64,000 bases of DNA, from contig JACQQD010000008.1 in the NCBI GenBank assembly GCA_016207165.1, forward strand, positions 1 through 64,000. Reading direction: 5' to 3'. The notes beneath the pieces were generated by a model. It did not search any database and was not told the origin of the DNA. It saw nothing but the letters and a program-made list of their open reading frames with translations. Numbering within the stretch: the stretch's first letter is position 1; each line of letters starts with the position of its first letter. This document shows positions 48,281 through 57,742 of the stretch, piece by piece. A program made the translations under genes and the position numbers. This stretch comes from Microcaldota archaeon (lineage in GTDB: Archaea; Micrarchaeota; Micrarchaeia; Norongarragalinales; Norongarragalinaceae).

Positions 48281-49456
48281 TTGGAATTCTACCCAAGGCT
48301 TTTCATGGGTTTTTTCCGCTTTCCCTTCATGTGGGATTTCATTTCGGGGTGGGTGTGGGGGGCGTTGGGCGTTCTGCCGTTTCTTCACACCAACCTTCTT
48401 TTGGCGTTTTTGTCGGATTCATCCAGCGCCGTTTCCGTGTGCGTGCTGGCGTTTTCGCACCTGGTTTTTGAGGCGGTGCCCGCCGTTTTCTTCGGGATTC
48501 CGGGAGCCCAGCACGGCGTCGCGGCGTTGCCGGCCCACCAGTTGGTCGCCCAAGGAAGCGGGCGTACGGCGGTTGGAGCGGTGCTCTTGGGTTTGCTTTG
48601 GGGTGTGGCCGGCGCGGTCGCCTTGTCCCCGGTCTTCTTTTTCCTGCTTCCCGTCTTGTTTGATTTCGTTCGGCCCTGGTCTGGATTGTTGTTGTCGGCG
48701 GTGGTCGTGGTTTCCCTGGCCCTGGATGGCTTGTCTTTCAAGCATGCGGCGTTCTTCCTTTTTTTCGGGGCGATGGGGTTGGCCGTTTTTTCTTTGCCTT
48801 TGGCCGAGCCTTTGTTTCCTCTTTTGTCGGGGTTGTTCGGCGTGCCAGCGCTTTGGTTGGCGTCCCAGGCATCGATGTCTTTTGGCGGCCCGGCGCCCAA
48901 GGCCCCGTTTTGGATGGGTTTGTTGGGGGCGGCGTTGGGAGGCTTCTCGGTGTTGTTGCCGGCGATGAGTCCCGCGTTTTTGTCGGCGTTTGCTTTTTTG
49001 TTTTTGGAAGCCTCGCCCGTCTCGTTTCTGGTCCTGTCTTTTGCGTTGGCGTCCAGCAAGTTGTTCTTCGACTTTTTTGGCGTTTTGTCTATTGGCAAGG
49101 CCCGTTCCGCGGCCGCCGCGTCCTGGCAGGATGCCGGCGTCTTGTTTCCCGAGGGCCTTGAAGCGTTGGCGTTTGGCGTCCTGGGGTTCTTGTTGGCGTG
49201 GGTGTTGGTGTTTGTGTTCTGGCGGCGTTTCGCCGAAATTTTGCCCGTATTTTCGTCGCGGTTTTTCGCGTGGACGCTGTTGGGTTTGGTGGTTGCCGGC
49301 GCGTTCTGGGCCAACGGGCCTTGGGGTGTTTTCGTTCTTTCCTGGGCGTCCGTGTCGTCCCTGGCGGCACTTTCCCAGCGGGTTCCCCGAAAGTACGCGT
49401 TGGGTGTTTTGCTGGTGCCCGCCATCGCCTACGCATGGGGGTGGACAGGGTTTTAA
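48281..49456 (+). CDS. TctA/DUF112-like polytopic membrane protein
   Basis: [12 protein letters not shown] start and [25 protein letters not shown] motif. Confidence 0.7.
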   Translation: MEFYPRLFMGFFRFPFMWDFISGWVWGALGVLPFLHTNLLLAFLSDSSSAVSVCVLAFSHLVFEAVPAVFFGIPGAQHGVAALPAHQLVAQGSGRTAVGAVLLGLLWGVAGAVALSPVFFFLLPVLFDFVRPWSGLLLSAVVVVSLALDGLSFKHAAFFLFFGAMGLAVFSLPLAEPLFPLLSGLFGVPALWLASQASMSFGGPAPKAPFWMGLLGAALGGFSVLLPAMSPAFLSAFAFLFLEASPVSFLVLSFALASSKLFFDFFGVLSIGKARSAAAASWQDAGVLFPEGLEALAFGVLGFLLAWVLVFVFWRRFAEILPVFSSRFFAWTLLGLVVAGAFWANGPWGVFVLSWASVSSLAALSQRVPRKYALGVLLVPAIAYAWGWTGF

Positions 49457-49478
49457 GACCCCGTCGTGTTGTCTCGTT

Positions 49479-49871
49479 ATGCGCGGCCAAGTCTCGCTGG
49501 AGATATTTTTTTCCGTGTCGCTGTTCGTCTTGTTGCTGTTTTGGTTGAATCACTTCGTCGGCGTGGCCGCGGAGGCAACGAATTCGGATCGAGCAGTTTT
49601 TGCCACGGCATTTTCCCTGGCGCATGCCGCGGATGCGGCCTGCCGGCTGAACCTCTCCGTCAACCTGCCCTCGCCGTGCCTGGCCGATGCCGGGCCATTG
49701 GTCTTGTCCGTTGGCCAGGGCACGCTGAACCTCAACGGCGTGGGCGTGTCCACGGCCTGCCAATTTCAGCCTGGTCAATTTGTGGTCCCGGGGTGCGGAA
49801 AGCGGCTGTGCGTGCAGTCTCTGGACGCTGGCGGGGCCGTACTGCGGCCGGAACCTTGCTCGGGGGATTGA
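49479..49871 (+). CDS. Class III signal pseudopilin-like protein
   Basis: MRGQVSLEIFFSVSLFVLLLFWLNHF. Confidence 0.8.
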   Translation: MRGQVSLEIFFSVSLFVLLLFWLNHFVGVAAEATNSDRAVFATAFSLAHAADAACRLNLSVNLPSPCLADAGPLVLSVGQGTLNLNGVGVSTACQFQPGQFVVPGCGKRLCVQSLDAGGAVLRPEPCSGD

Positions 49872-49875
49872 TGGT

Positions 49876-50229
49876 TTGACGCGGGGGCAATTGTTCAGCA
49901 TGGATTTCTTGGTTTCCGTCCTCATTTTGACGGTCGCGCTGGGTTTGTTCATTCACGCCGCCGAGTTTCCCGCTGCCTTGTTTTCCGGGCCGGAACCGGC
50001 GTTGGCGGCGCTGTCCACCGCCATTTTGTCGAGCCAACCCAACTTGGGCCAAGGCACGCTGAACGCGGCCGCGCTTTCCGGCCCGGGTTTCTGCGTCCGC
50101 ATCTCCAATTCGTCTCACACGTGGTTTGACGGTTGCGCGGATTTTTCCTGCCCCAATCCGCGGGCCGTTGACCGGTACGCCAACTGCGACGGCGCGCTGT
50201 GCACGGTGTCGGTTCGGGGGTGTCCTTGA
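49876..50229 (+). CDS. Pseudopilin-like secreted protein (TTG start inferred)
   Basis: LTRGQLFSMDFLVSVLILTVALGLFIH. Confidence 0.7.
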   Translation: MTRGQLFSMDFLVSVLILTVALGLFIHAAEFPAALFSGPEPALAALSTAILSSQPNLGQGTLNAAALSGPGFCVRISNSSHTWFDGCADFSCPNPRAVDRYANCDGALCTVSVRGCP

Positions 50230-50588
50230 TGCGGGGGTTTTTGCTGACGCTGGATGCCTTGTTTGCTTTGGCCATCCTCATTGCGGGGCTGTCCTTTTTT
50301 GCGGTGCAGTCTTTTTCCGAACCCGCGGCCGCCTCGGCGTTGTACTTGGTTGGACGCGATTTCCTGGTGTTGCCGCCGGGACTTCAACCCGAATTGGCGG
50401 ATTCTTTGGAGCCCCGGGGGTTCACGGTTTCCAGCCAACCCCCCAATTCTCGCTTCGTCGTCCAGGCCAAGGCATTCCGGTATGTTAGGGCCTGCGAGGG
50501 AGCCGTGAGCCCAGATGCGGGTTGCCTGCGGGAGACGGATGCCGCGTTTTCGTCCATTCAATCCGTGACGTGGGTGGGCGTGCGATGA
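50229..50588 (+). CDS. Pseudopilin-like membrane-anchored protein
   Basis: MRGFLLTLDALFALAILIAGLSFFAVQSF; ATGA overlap with upstream gene. Confidence 0.75.
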   Translation: MRGFLLTLDALFALAILIAGLSFFAVQSFSEPAAASALYLVGRDFLVLPPGLQPELADSLEPRGFTVSSQPPNSRFVVQAKAFRYVRACEGAVSPDAGCLRETDAAFSSIQSVTWVGVR

Positions 50589-51124
50589 AGGGTTTTTACT
50601 CGGGGTTTGCCGCGGCTTTAGTCACCTTGTCTTTGGCTGGACTTTTTTTCGCCGTGTTGGCGCTTTCCTACCAGGACGTGGCCGCGTTGGCGGAATTGGA
50701 CGCCGTTCGCACTTTTGACCGGGCCCAGGACGCCCAAGACGTTTTGCGTGAGGTGGTGGCGGACGCCGCCGTGGATTCCGCCTTTGCCGCGCACGGCTGC
50801 CAGCCGGGGCCGTCGGTGTGTGCGCCGGACGGTTTTTCGTCCCGGGTGTCCACGTATGCATCCCGTGCCGCGTCCCGGCTTTCCGACGGAATCTCCGTCC
50901 ACGTTCAAGTCCAAGACGTTTCGTGCCGAGCGTTGACTCCTTCTTTGGGCGTGGACGCGTCGTACGAGGTCAATGCGTCGCTGACGGTGGACGTAACGGG
51001 TTTCCAATCCGGTACTCCGGCTGACGTGGAGGTGTCCTATCGCGTGGATGCTTCCAACGCTCCCGGCGGCCTCATTCGCGTGGGCGCAAAACCGGAATGG
51101 GTCGTCCAATTTGAGTGCCCGTGA
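50585..51124 (+). CDS. Membrane-anchored secreted protein
   Basis: MKGFYSGFAAALVTLSLAGLFFAVLALSYQ; overlaps upstream gene. Confidence 0.75.
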   Translation: MKGFYSGFAAALVTLSLAGLFFAVLALSYQDVAALAELDAVRTFDRAQDAQDVLREVVADAAVDSAFAAHGCQPGPSVCAPDGFSSRVSTYASRAASRLSDGISVHVQVQDVSCRALTPSLGVDASYEVNASLTVDVTGFQSGTPADVEVSYRVDASNAPGGLIRVGAKPEWVVQFECP

Positions 51125-51738
51125 AAAGGGCTTTAAACGCGTTTAATCCCATTAAGCGCTTGATGAAGCGCGTTTTGGTCCTCTCGTTGTTCGTGCTTTT
51201 GGGCGTTGTGGCCTTCTCCTACTTGGCGTCCACAAAATCCGCCCTCACGGAAACGCAGGCCGTGGACGTGGTATTGGAGGATGTGAAGCCCTTGGAAAGC
51301 CAAGGCGTCATGGCTCGCGTCGTGGATTCGCGTTTTGAAAACGGCAAGTGGGCTGTCGACGTGCTCTTGACGCGCCGAGCGCACACGAAATGTCCATCCG
51401 TGGAAAAACGGTTCTACTCGCTGTTGCCCATTGGTTTCCGTTCCGAGTCCGTGGTGGCTTCCTGCAACCCGCCGGTGGCCATCAGTTACCGTGAGGAAGC
51501 CCTGATCCGCTCGGCCAAGGATGCCGGCGCGTTCTCGGAGGGCTACGGGTGCGCGTTTTACTGGGCGGACTTTGATGCCGCCACGTCGGCTTCTTATTGT
51601 GCTTCGCCAGAATCTTCGGCCGTCCAAGCCTTCGGATCCGGCTTGCCGCAGAACACGTGGGTCGTCTCCTGGACGTGGAACAACGCCACCGCGTTCTTCG
51701 CGTATTCCCCAAGTGACGCGTTTTTGAAGTCGTCGTGA
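51115..51738 (+). CDS. Membrane-anchored secreted protein
   Basis: KRVLVLSLFVLLGVVAFSYLAS N-terminal TM and soluble domain. Confidence 0.7.
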   Translation: MPVKRALNAFNPIKRLMKRVLVLSLFVLLGVVAFSYLASTKSALTETQAVDVVLEDVKPLESQGVMARVVDSRFENGKWAVDVLLTRRAHTKCPSVEKRFYSLLPIGFRSESVVASCNPPVAISYREEALIRSAKDAGAFSEGYGCAFYWADFDAATSASYCASPESSAVQAFGSGLPQNTWVVSWTWNNATAFFAYSPSDAFLKSS

Positions 51739-51746
51739 AAAACGTT

Positions 51747-52265
51747 ATGGCGTCGGAAGTCAGTTACGCGGCCCTCCGCTCGTTGCAGACCCAGGAACGC
51801 CATTCGCCCCAGCTTCTGCCTTTGGATTCGGATTTCTACCAGCGCTACGCTTCGTGGCTGTCGGAATTGGAACAGAACGTGCGCGAGCGGTTCTCGTTGG
51901 AAGCCGCCAAGGAACTGGAAAGCGCGCGCAAGATTTTGAACGACGTGTTCACCTTGCGTGCCCAGAAAATCTTTTTCAAGGCATTGCGGGATTTCCGCGC
52001 CGGGCGGGTGGATGCCGCTGGACTCTCCGAACAAGAAAAAGAGTTATATACGGGCCTGGTTACCCTTCTTTCTCGGCACCAGTTGGGCGCTTCGATTCCC
52101 TCGGTTAACGGTGAACTTCAGGTGGACATCGTCGCCGACGTGCCGGCGTTTGTGGGTTTTGATGCGCAACCGTACGGGCCTTTCAGGCCCGGCCAGCGGG
52201 TCGTGCTTCCACGCAAGCAAGCCGAGTTTCTGCAACGCAAGGGCGTTGTCAAGGTGATTTCATGA
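51747..52265 (+). CDS. GINS complex protein (Gins51/Sld5-like)
   Basis: C-terminal VDIVADVPAFVGFDAQPYGPFRPGQRVVLPRKQAEFLQRKGVVKVI matches the archaeal GINS B domain. Confidence 0.85.
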   Translation: MASEVSYAALRSLQTQERHSPQLLPLDSDFYQRYASWLSELEQNVRERFSLEAAKELESARKILNDVFTLRAQKIFFKALRDFRAGRVDAAGLSEQEKELYTGLVTLLSRHQLGASIPSVNGELQVDIVADVPAFVGFDAQPYGPFRPGQRVVLPRKQAEFLQRKGVVKVIS

Positions 52266-52549
52266 TCGTTCCAAAGCAGACCAACGCGTTTTGCGTCAAA
52301 TGCCAAACGCATACGGCGCACAAGGTCAAGGTGTCCACGTCCAAGTACAAGCCGGGTCGCACCCTGGCGTGGGGCACGCGCAAGCACGAACGCAAACTGG
52401 CGGGCTACCACGGCAAAGTCAAAGGCAAGGCCAACGTCCGCAAGCAGGGCATCCGCAACAAACTCATGCTGGAGTGTTCGACGTGCAAAAAAAAGCACGA
52501 GCGCGTCATTTCGGGCCGCATGAAGAAGAAGGCGGAAGTCCAACGTTAG
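52262..52549 (+). CDS. rpl44e: Ribosomal protein L44e
   Basis: FCVKCQTHTAHKVKV ... LECSTCKKKHERVI. Confidence 0.95.
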   Translation: MIVPKQTNAFCVKCQTHTAHKVKVSTSKYKPGRTLAWGTRKHERKLAGYHGKVKGKANVRKQGIRNKLMLECSTCKKKHERVISGRMKKKAEVQR

Positions 52550-52564
52550 ATGAGGGTGATTTCC

Positions 52565-52726
52565 ATGAGCAAGTTCCTCCGAATCCAATGCGACTGCGGC
52601 GCGCAGCAAACCGTGTTTGGCGCCGCCAAGTCCACGATCAACTGCCAGTCCTGCGGCAACGAATTGGTTTCGTCCACCGGCGGCCAGGCCGAAGTGCTCT
52701 GCCGCGTTTTGGAAGTGTTCGGTTAA
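52565..52726 (+). CDS. rps27e: Ribosomal protein S27e
   Basis: MSKFLRIQCDCGAQQTVFGAAKSTINCQSCGNELVSSTGGQAEVLCRVLEVFG; hand-translated. Confidence 0.93.
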   Translation: MSKFLRIQCDCGAQQTVFGAAKSTINCQSCGNELVSSTGGQAEVLCRVLEVFG

Positions 52727-52730
52727 CGTT

Positions 52731-53501
52731 ATGCCGAATTATCCGGAACGCGGAGAATTCGTCATCGCCAAAGTCAAGAAGATCCTTCCCTTTGGAGCGA
52801 TTCTGTCCCTCGATGAGTATAGCGCCCAGGAAGCCTTCGTCCACATTTCCGAAGTTTCCTCCGGCTGGGTGCGCAACATCCGCGACCACGTCAAGGAAGG
52901 TCAACTCACAGTAGCCAAAGTCATCCGGGTCGACGAGTCCAAGCACCAAGTGGACGTCTCGCTCAAAAGCGTTTCCGAGTCGGACAAGAAACGCAAACTG
53001 CAACTGAACCAATCCGAGAAACGCGCGCGCAAAATGCTGGAAGTCGTGGCCAAAAAACTCGGAAAACCCTTGGCCGTGGCCCTCCAGGAAGCTGGAAAGC
53101 CCCTGGAAGACGCTTACGGCGACTTGTATGCCGCGTTTGAGGCCATGGCCGCCGGCCAAGAGCTCTCCGCCAAGATTCCAAAAATGTGGGCCGCGGCGTT
53201 GACGGAACTGGCCAAAAAAGAGATCAAGCCCAAACGCGTGTTCCTCAAGGCGCACCTCACACTCAAATCGTACGCCCCGGATGGCTTGGATCAAGTCAAA
53301 GCCGTCTTGGCGAAAATCGACGCGCAATCGTTTCCGGACGCCCAAAAGACGCTGCGTTACGTTTCCGCGCCCACCTATTTGGTGGAAGTCGAGACGGACC
53401 AATTCAAACGCGCCGAAAAAATAATGGCCCACTTGTCGGCCTTGCTGGAACGCGAGGCGTCCGCCGCCCATTTTGAAGCGGCTTTTACGGTACAACGTTA
53501 A
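52731..53501 (+). CDS. Translation initiation factor aIF2 alpha subunit
   Basis: PERGEFVIAKVKKILPFGAILSLDEYSAQEAFVHISEVSSGWVRNIRDHVKEGQ S1 domain. Confidence 0.95.
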   Translation: MPNYPERGEFVIAKVKKILPFGAILSLDEYSAQEAFVHISEVSSGWVRNIRDHVKEGQLTVAKVIRVDESKHQVDVSLKSVSESDKKRKLQLNQSEKRARKMLEVVAKKLGKPLAVALQEAGKPLEDAYGDLYAAFEAMAAGQELSAKIPKMWAAALTELAKKEIKPKRVFLKAHLTLKSYAPDGLDQVKAVLAKIDAQSFPDAQKTLRYVSAPTYLVEVETDQFKRAEKIMAHLSALLEREASAAHFEAAFTVQR

Positions 53502-53539
53502 GCCCACCGTTTTTATACGCGGCTTTCCTCTTCCTCTTC

Positions 53540-53689
53540 ATGAAGCGCCTACGACGTTGCATGCGCCGCCACTACAGCTTGAATGAGGCCTGCCCCGCGT
53601 GCGGCGGCGAAACGTTCTCTGCGCACCCGCCCAAATACTCGCCGCACGACAAGTACGCGTCCTACCGGAGGAGGCAAACACATGGTTGA
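53540..53689 (+). CDS. nop10: Ribosome biogenesis protein Nop10
   Basis: MKRLRRCMRRHYSLNEACPACGGETFSAHPPKYSPHDKYASYRRRQTHG; hand-translated. Confidence 0.92.
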   Translation: MKRLRRCMRRHYSLNEACPACGGETFSAHPPKYSPHDKYASYRRRQTHG

Positions 53690-54476
53690 AGCATCCTTTT
53701 CCGAGTCCTTCATCCGCGTGAAGAAAAAGCCGCGCCTCAAGAAACCCCTGCTGATCGTGGGATTGCCCGGCATCGGTTTCGTCAGTAAACTGGCGGTGGA
53801 CCACCTCGTGCGCGAGCTTTCCGCCAAACCGTTCGCCACGCTGTACTCGCCGCATTTTCCCAACCAAGTCCTGGCCCTGAAAAACGGGCGGCTGCGCGCG
53901 TTTTGCATGAAATTGTACTACGCCAAACTCCAGGGCCGTGACCTCGTGTTGTTGCGCGGCGACCTGCAGCCCCTGACCGTGGAAGGCCAATACGAAGTCT
54001 CCGCCAAACTCCTCTCGTTTTTCCGGGATTTGGGCGGAAAAGACGTGTTGTCCATGGCTGGCTACGCCATCCAACGCCAGCAAAAGACCCCCAACATTTT
54101 CGCGTACGCCACCTCCAAGACATTGGCCCAGTCGCTGTACAAACTGGGTGCCAAGCCCACCGGCGTGATTGTGCCGGTGGTCGGCATGGCCGGCTTGTTG
54201 CCGGCACTCTCCAAGCTCTACGGCTTGCGGGGGGCTTGTTTGTTGGTGGAAACCGCGGGCCAGAACGTCGACGCCGTGGGCGCCAAACACCTCGTCGCGC
54301 TCCTGGGGCGTTTGCTTAAACGCAAGTTCGACGTGAAGGCCCTGGAGGCCCGAGCCAAAAAGTCGCAGGTCATGATCAAGCGCATCGAACAGCAGGCCCG
54401 CCAAGAAGAAGTCGCCGCCATTTCCCCCGCGCCCCTGGAACCCGGTCAGAACCCCACCTCCGCCTACATCCAGTGA
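53682..54476 (+). CDS. PAC2 family proteasome assembly chaperone-like protein
   Basis: KPLLIVGLPGIGFVSKLAVDHLV, AGYAIQ; follows nop10. Confidence 0.88.
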   Translation: MVEASFSESFIRVKKKPRLKKPLLIVGLPGIGFVSKLAVDHLVRELSAKPFATLYSPHFPNQVLALKNGRLRAFCMKLYYAKLQGRDLVLLRGDLQPLTVEGQYEVSAKLLSFFRDLGGKDVLSMAGYAIQRQQKTPNIFAYATSKTLAQSLYKLGAKPTGVIVPVVGMAGLLPALSKLYGLRGACLLVETAGQNVDAVGAKHLVALLGRLLKRKFDVKALEARAKKSQVMIKRIEQQARQEEVAAISPAPLEPGQNPTSAYIQ

Positions 54477-54539
54477 TTTCGCGAGGGGTTTCCTCCTGGA
54501 AAGCCCGTGCATTTTAACCCGTTTTCCTCGTTCAACTCT

Positions 54540-55298
54540 ATGGACGACGAGGCGGACCCCCATGCCCGCGGCGTGAAATTCGTTCCCATCCAGTTCCGCG
54601 TCACCGCTGACGGCGTGGTACCCACTGAATTTCGTGCACTGCCCATTCTGGAAGCCGCCGGCTATTTATCCATCGATCCACTGCAAACCGACGCATCACC
54701 CACGCACCCCGTGGCGTCGTGCCCGGTGCCAGCGGACGCTTTACTTGTTGACATCGTTGCGTTTGAGCCGTCCAAGCATTTGGATGACGTCGTGCGCTTT
54801 TGCGCGCGCACGGCCAACGCCCCACAATCCCTTTTTAGGCGGGAACTCTTGAAGTTGTACCACCGGCTTCCCACCGGCTTTTTCGTCGCCCTCGCAAAAG
54901 ACACGGGCCGGCCGGTTGGGTTCATCAGCATGGGTTTTCTAAAACCCAAGCCCCTGCGTTTTTTGATGGGAATCCTGGGAAGCCTGCTTCCGGCTGCCGT
55001 GGAACCGCTGGTGCGGGGCTTGGTCGCCTTGCGCGTGGTTTCGACCTTTGAAGTGGCCAACGTCATCGTCGATTTGGACTATCAACGCCAGGGCATTGGA
55101 GGCCAATTGATCGGCTTGGGCGAGCGTTTCATCGCTTCCCGATTCACCCAGTCCCGTGTCAGCCTGTACGTGCGCGAGGACAACGTGTCCGCCCTGCGTT
55201 TATACCGCAAGCTGGGATTCAAAACATTGGACGCGTTTTTGCTGGGCGGCCGCAAGAAGCTCGTGCTTTCCAAAGCCATCTCAACCTCGCCCATTTAA
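54540..55298 (+). CDS. GNAT family N-acetyltransferase
   Basis: C-terminal VANVIVDLDYQRQGIGGQLIGLGERF ... VREDNVSALRLYRKLGF. Confidence 0.85.
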   Translation: MDDEADPHARGVKFVPIQFRVTADGVVPTEFRALPILEAAGYLSIDPLQTDASPTHPVASCPVPADALLVDIVAFEPSKHLDDVVRFCARTANAPQSLFRRELLKLYHRLPTGFFVALAKDTGRPVGFISMGFLKPKPLRFLMGILGSLLPAAVEPLVRGLVALRVVSTFEVANVIVDLDYQRQGIGGQLIGLGERFIASRFTQSRVSLYVREDNVSALRLYRKLGFKTLDAFLLGGRKKLVLSKAISTSPI

Positions 55299-55335
55299 AC
55301 CATTTCGCCCAACCATTTCGTGGAGTGTTTTCCAC

Positions 55336-55734
55336 GTGCCGGTCAAGCTGTCCAAGTCGCCGCGAACCACGCACCCCATGGCCTCCTGCCCGGTGCTCAC
55401 CAACATTGAACTCATTGAAAGAAAATGGATGCTTCCCCTGCTTTTGGAATTCTTTTCCTCCAAAAAACGGCAATCCTTTTCCACCCTCCAGCGCGGCTTG
55501 CAACCCATCACCGCGAAAATCCTGGCCCGGCGCCTGGATGAACTGCAAGCCCACGGCTACGTCAACCGCGTCGAAAAAGGCGCCCGCGTCACGTATGCGC
55601 CCACCCGGAAAAGCTCGATGCTCCGCGGCTTGGTGGCCGTACTGAAAAAATACCGCGTGGCCTGCTCGGAGGCTGACCGCGAACGCTGCGCCACCTGCTC
55701 GCAACGCGACCGATGCGTGGCCGCATACGGCTGA
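55336..55734 (+). CDS. HxlR-family winged helix transcriptional regulator
   Basis: IERKWMLPLLLEFFSSKKRQSFSTLQRGLQPITAKILARRLDELQAHGYVNR. Confidence 0.82.
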   Translation: MPVKLSKSPRTTHPMASCPVLTNIELIERKWMLPLLLEFFSSKKRQSFSTLQRGLQPITAKILARRLDELQAHGYVNRVEKGARVTYAPTRKSSMLRGLVAVLKKYRVACSEADRERCATCSQRDRCVAAYG

Positions 55735-55812
55735 TGAATCCTTTGGCAAACCGTTTTTTAGTTCCCCCTCGCCCAAGCAATCCATGAGGCCTCGCCCCCT
55801 CCCGGTGTTTTG

Positions 55813-57051
55813 ATGCGCCACTTTGCCGACCTCCATTTTCACTCCAAGTATTCGCGCGCCGTGTCCCCGCACATGGAACTGGACGGCTTGGCTGCTGGCG
55901 CCAAGCAAAAAGGCCTCACCATTTTGGGCACGGGCGACTTCACGCATCCGCTTTGGTTCAAGGAACTGAAAAACCGCCTGCAACCCGAAGGCAACGGATT
56001 TTATCGGTTGAACGACGCGTCGGTGCGCTTCATGCTGACGTGCGAAGTCTCCACCATCGCTTCCATGCCCAAAGGCGTCAAGCGCGTCCACCACGTGCTT
56101 CACGCGGCAGATTTGGACGTCGTCGCGCAAGTCAACGACGTTCTTTCCAAGAAAGGCAACCTGGCGGCCGACGGGCGGCCCACCTTCGGCAAGACCACTC
56201 CCACGGAATTGGTGGAGTTGCTCATGGAGGTCTCCCGCGACATCGTCGTGGTGCCGGCCCACATCTGGACGCCGTGGTTTTCCGTCTTCGGCTCAAAAAG
56301 CGGCTTTGACTCCATTCAAGAGGCGTACCAGGACCAGGCCAAACACATTTTCGCGTTGGAGACCGGCATGTCTAGCGACCCGGCGATGAACTGGCGCGTC
56401 AGCGGGCTGGACCGCTTTACCCTCATGAGCAACTCCGACAGCCACTCCCCCCACCCGTGGCGCTTGGGTCGGGAATGCAACGCCTTTGAATTCGGCGAAG
56501 AACAGCTCTCCTATGCCGCGTTATGGAACGCCGTCCGCGAAAAAGACCAAACCCACTTCAAGTACACCGTCGAGACGCCGCCGGCGTACGGCAAATACCA
56601 TTGGGATGGCCACCGCGCCTGCGGGTTTTCCTGTCCGCCGGAGAAAACACGACAATTGAACGGCCACTGCCCCGTATGCAACAAACCGTTGACCCTGGGC
56701 GTCCAGTACCGAGTCGAAGAACTCGCCGACCGGCCGCAAGGCGTCGTGCCCGAAAACGCGGTGCCTTTCAAGACCCTGCTTCCCCTTCACGAATTGCTCT
56801 CGGCGGTGACCGGCAAGGCGTTGACCACGCAAACCGTCCAGAAAACCGCTGATGCGCTCATTGCCAAAGCGGGAAGCGAATTGGCCGTGCTTTTGGATTT
56901 GGACCCCAACGATCTGACCGCCGTCGCCGGGGCTTTTGTGGCTCGCGCCGTCCTGGACAACCGCGCGACCGCCGTTTCGGTAGTTCCAGGCTTTGATGGC
57001 CAATACGGCAAGCCCCAGCTTTCGGACGGCCAACAACGGCTCAATGAATGA
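55813..57051 (+). CDS. Endonuclease Q (PHP family)
   Basis: FADLHFHSKYSRAVSPHMELDGLA, PAHIWTPWFSVFGSKSGFDS, SNSDSHSPHPWRLGRECNAF, C-terminal zinc motifs. Confidence 0.9.
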   Translation: MRHFADLHFHSKYSRAVSPHMELDGLAAGAKQKGLTILGTGDFTHPLWFKELKNRLQPEGNGFYRLNDASVRFMLTCEVSTIASMPKGVKRVHHVLHAADLDVVAQVNDVLSKKGNLAADGRPTFGKTTPTELVELLMEVSRDIVVVPAHIWTPWFSVFGSKSGFDSIQEAYQDQAKHIFALETGMSSDPAMNWRVSGLDRFTLMSNSDSHSPHPWRLGRECNAFEFGEEQLSYAALWNAVREKDQTHFKYTVETPPAYGKYHWDGHRACGFSCPPEKTRQLNGHCPVCNKPLTLGVQYRVEELADRPQGVVPENAVPFKTLLPLHELLSAVTGKALTTQTVQKTADALIAKAGSELAVLLDLDPNDLTAVAGAFVARAVLDNRATAVSVVPGFDGQYGKPQLSDGQQRLNE

Positions 57052-57171
57052 AGCGTTCCCCTTCCTTTCCAGGCGGTTTCCGGTTTTCCTGAAACCAATT
57101 CCAGCGGATTCGCGTTTCCCTAGACCTTCATTTGGTTTTTCGTTACGGTTTTAAACGCCGGATTCGTTGCA

Positions 57172-57474
57172 ATGAACGGGTGCGTTTTGTTGGCTTCAGA
57201 ACTAGTCATATGGGGCGGATTCGGCGTCAGTATCCTCTTCATCGGGGTGGCCTATTACGCGCTGGTCGTCGTGCGTTCGGCCCGGAAAAAACTCCGCGCC
57301 ATGGAAGACCATGTCCAATCCCTGGAAAAAGGCTTTGACGCCGTCAACGAGCAACTCCACTCCGTGCAGCGAAGCCTTTCGACGAAGGTCGGCGCTTCGC
57401 AACTGGAAGAACAATACTCCGCGTTCTTGGCCAAGCTCTTGCGGAAGAAACTGGTGGTGAAGTCCCGTGGTTGA
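57172..57474 (+). CDS. Small TM plus coiled-coil protein
   Basis: N-terminal TM followed by amphipathic helix; overlaps the next gene. Confidence 0.6.
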   Translation: MNGCVLLASELVIWGGFGVSILFIGVAYYALVVVRSARKKLRAMEDHVQSLEKGFDAVNEQLHSVQRSLSTKVGASQLEEQYSAFLAKLLRKKLVVKSRG

Positions 57475-57736
57475 ATTCGAAGTCATCGGTCTGGCAATCG
57501 TCATTCTCTTGGTGTTTTTGTACATGATCAAGGTGGTCTTGGACTTGCAGGCCACCATTTCCTCCAGCATCAGCCGCGTGGAATCCAAGCTGGACGGCTT
57601 GGAACAGACGGCGTCCCACGTCACTTCCGACATGGCCACGCTCAAGCGGTCCCTGAACGACAAAGTGGACCGGTCGTACGTGGAAAAACGCCTGGTCGGC
57701 CTTTCCGAATTGCTTAAGAAAGACAAAAAGCGCTGA
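57467..57736 (+). CDS. Small TM plus coiled-coil protein
   Basis: VIGLAIVILLVFLYMIKVVLDL then coiled-coil; resembles upstream gene. Confidence 0.6.
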   Translation: MVEFEVIGLAIVILLVFLYMIKVVLDLQATISSSISRVESKLDGLEQTASHVTSDMATLKRSLNDKVDRSYVEKRLVGLSELLKKDKKR

Positions 57737-57742
57737 ATGATT

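Noticed and set aside
47259-48968. 569-aa plus-strand ORF
   Set aside because: Runs antisense to pdxT/pdxS and out of frame with the TctA/DUF112-like gene; composition (W/R/C-rich) is not protein-like.
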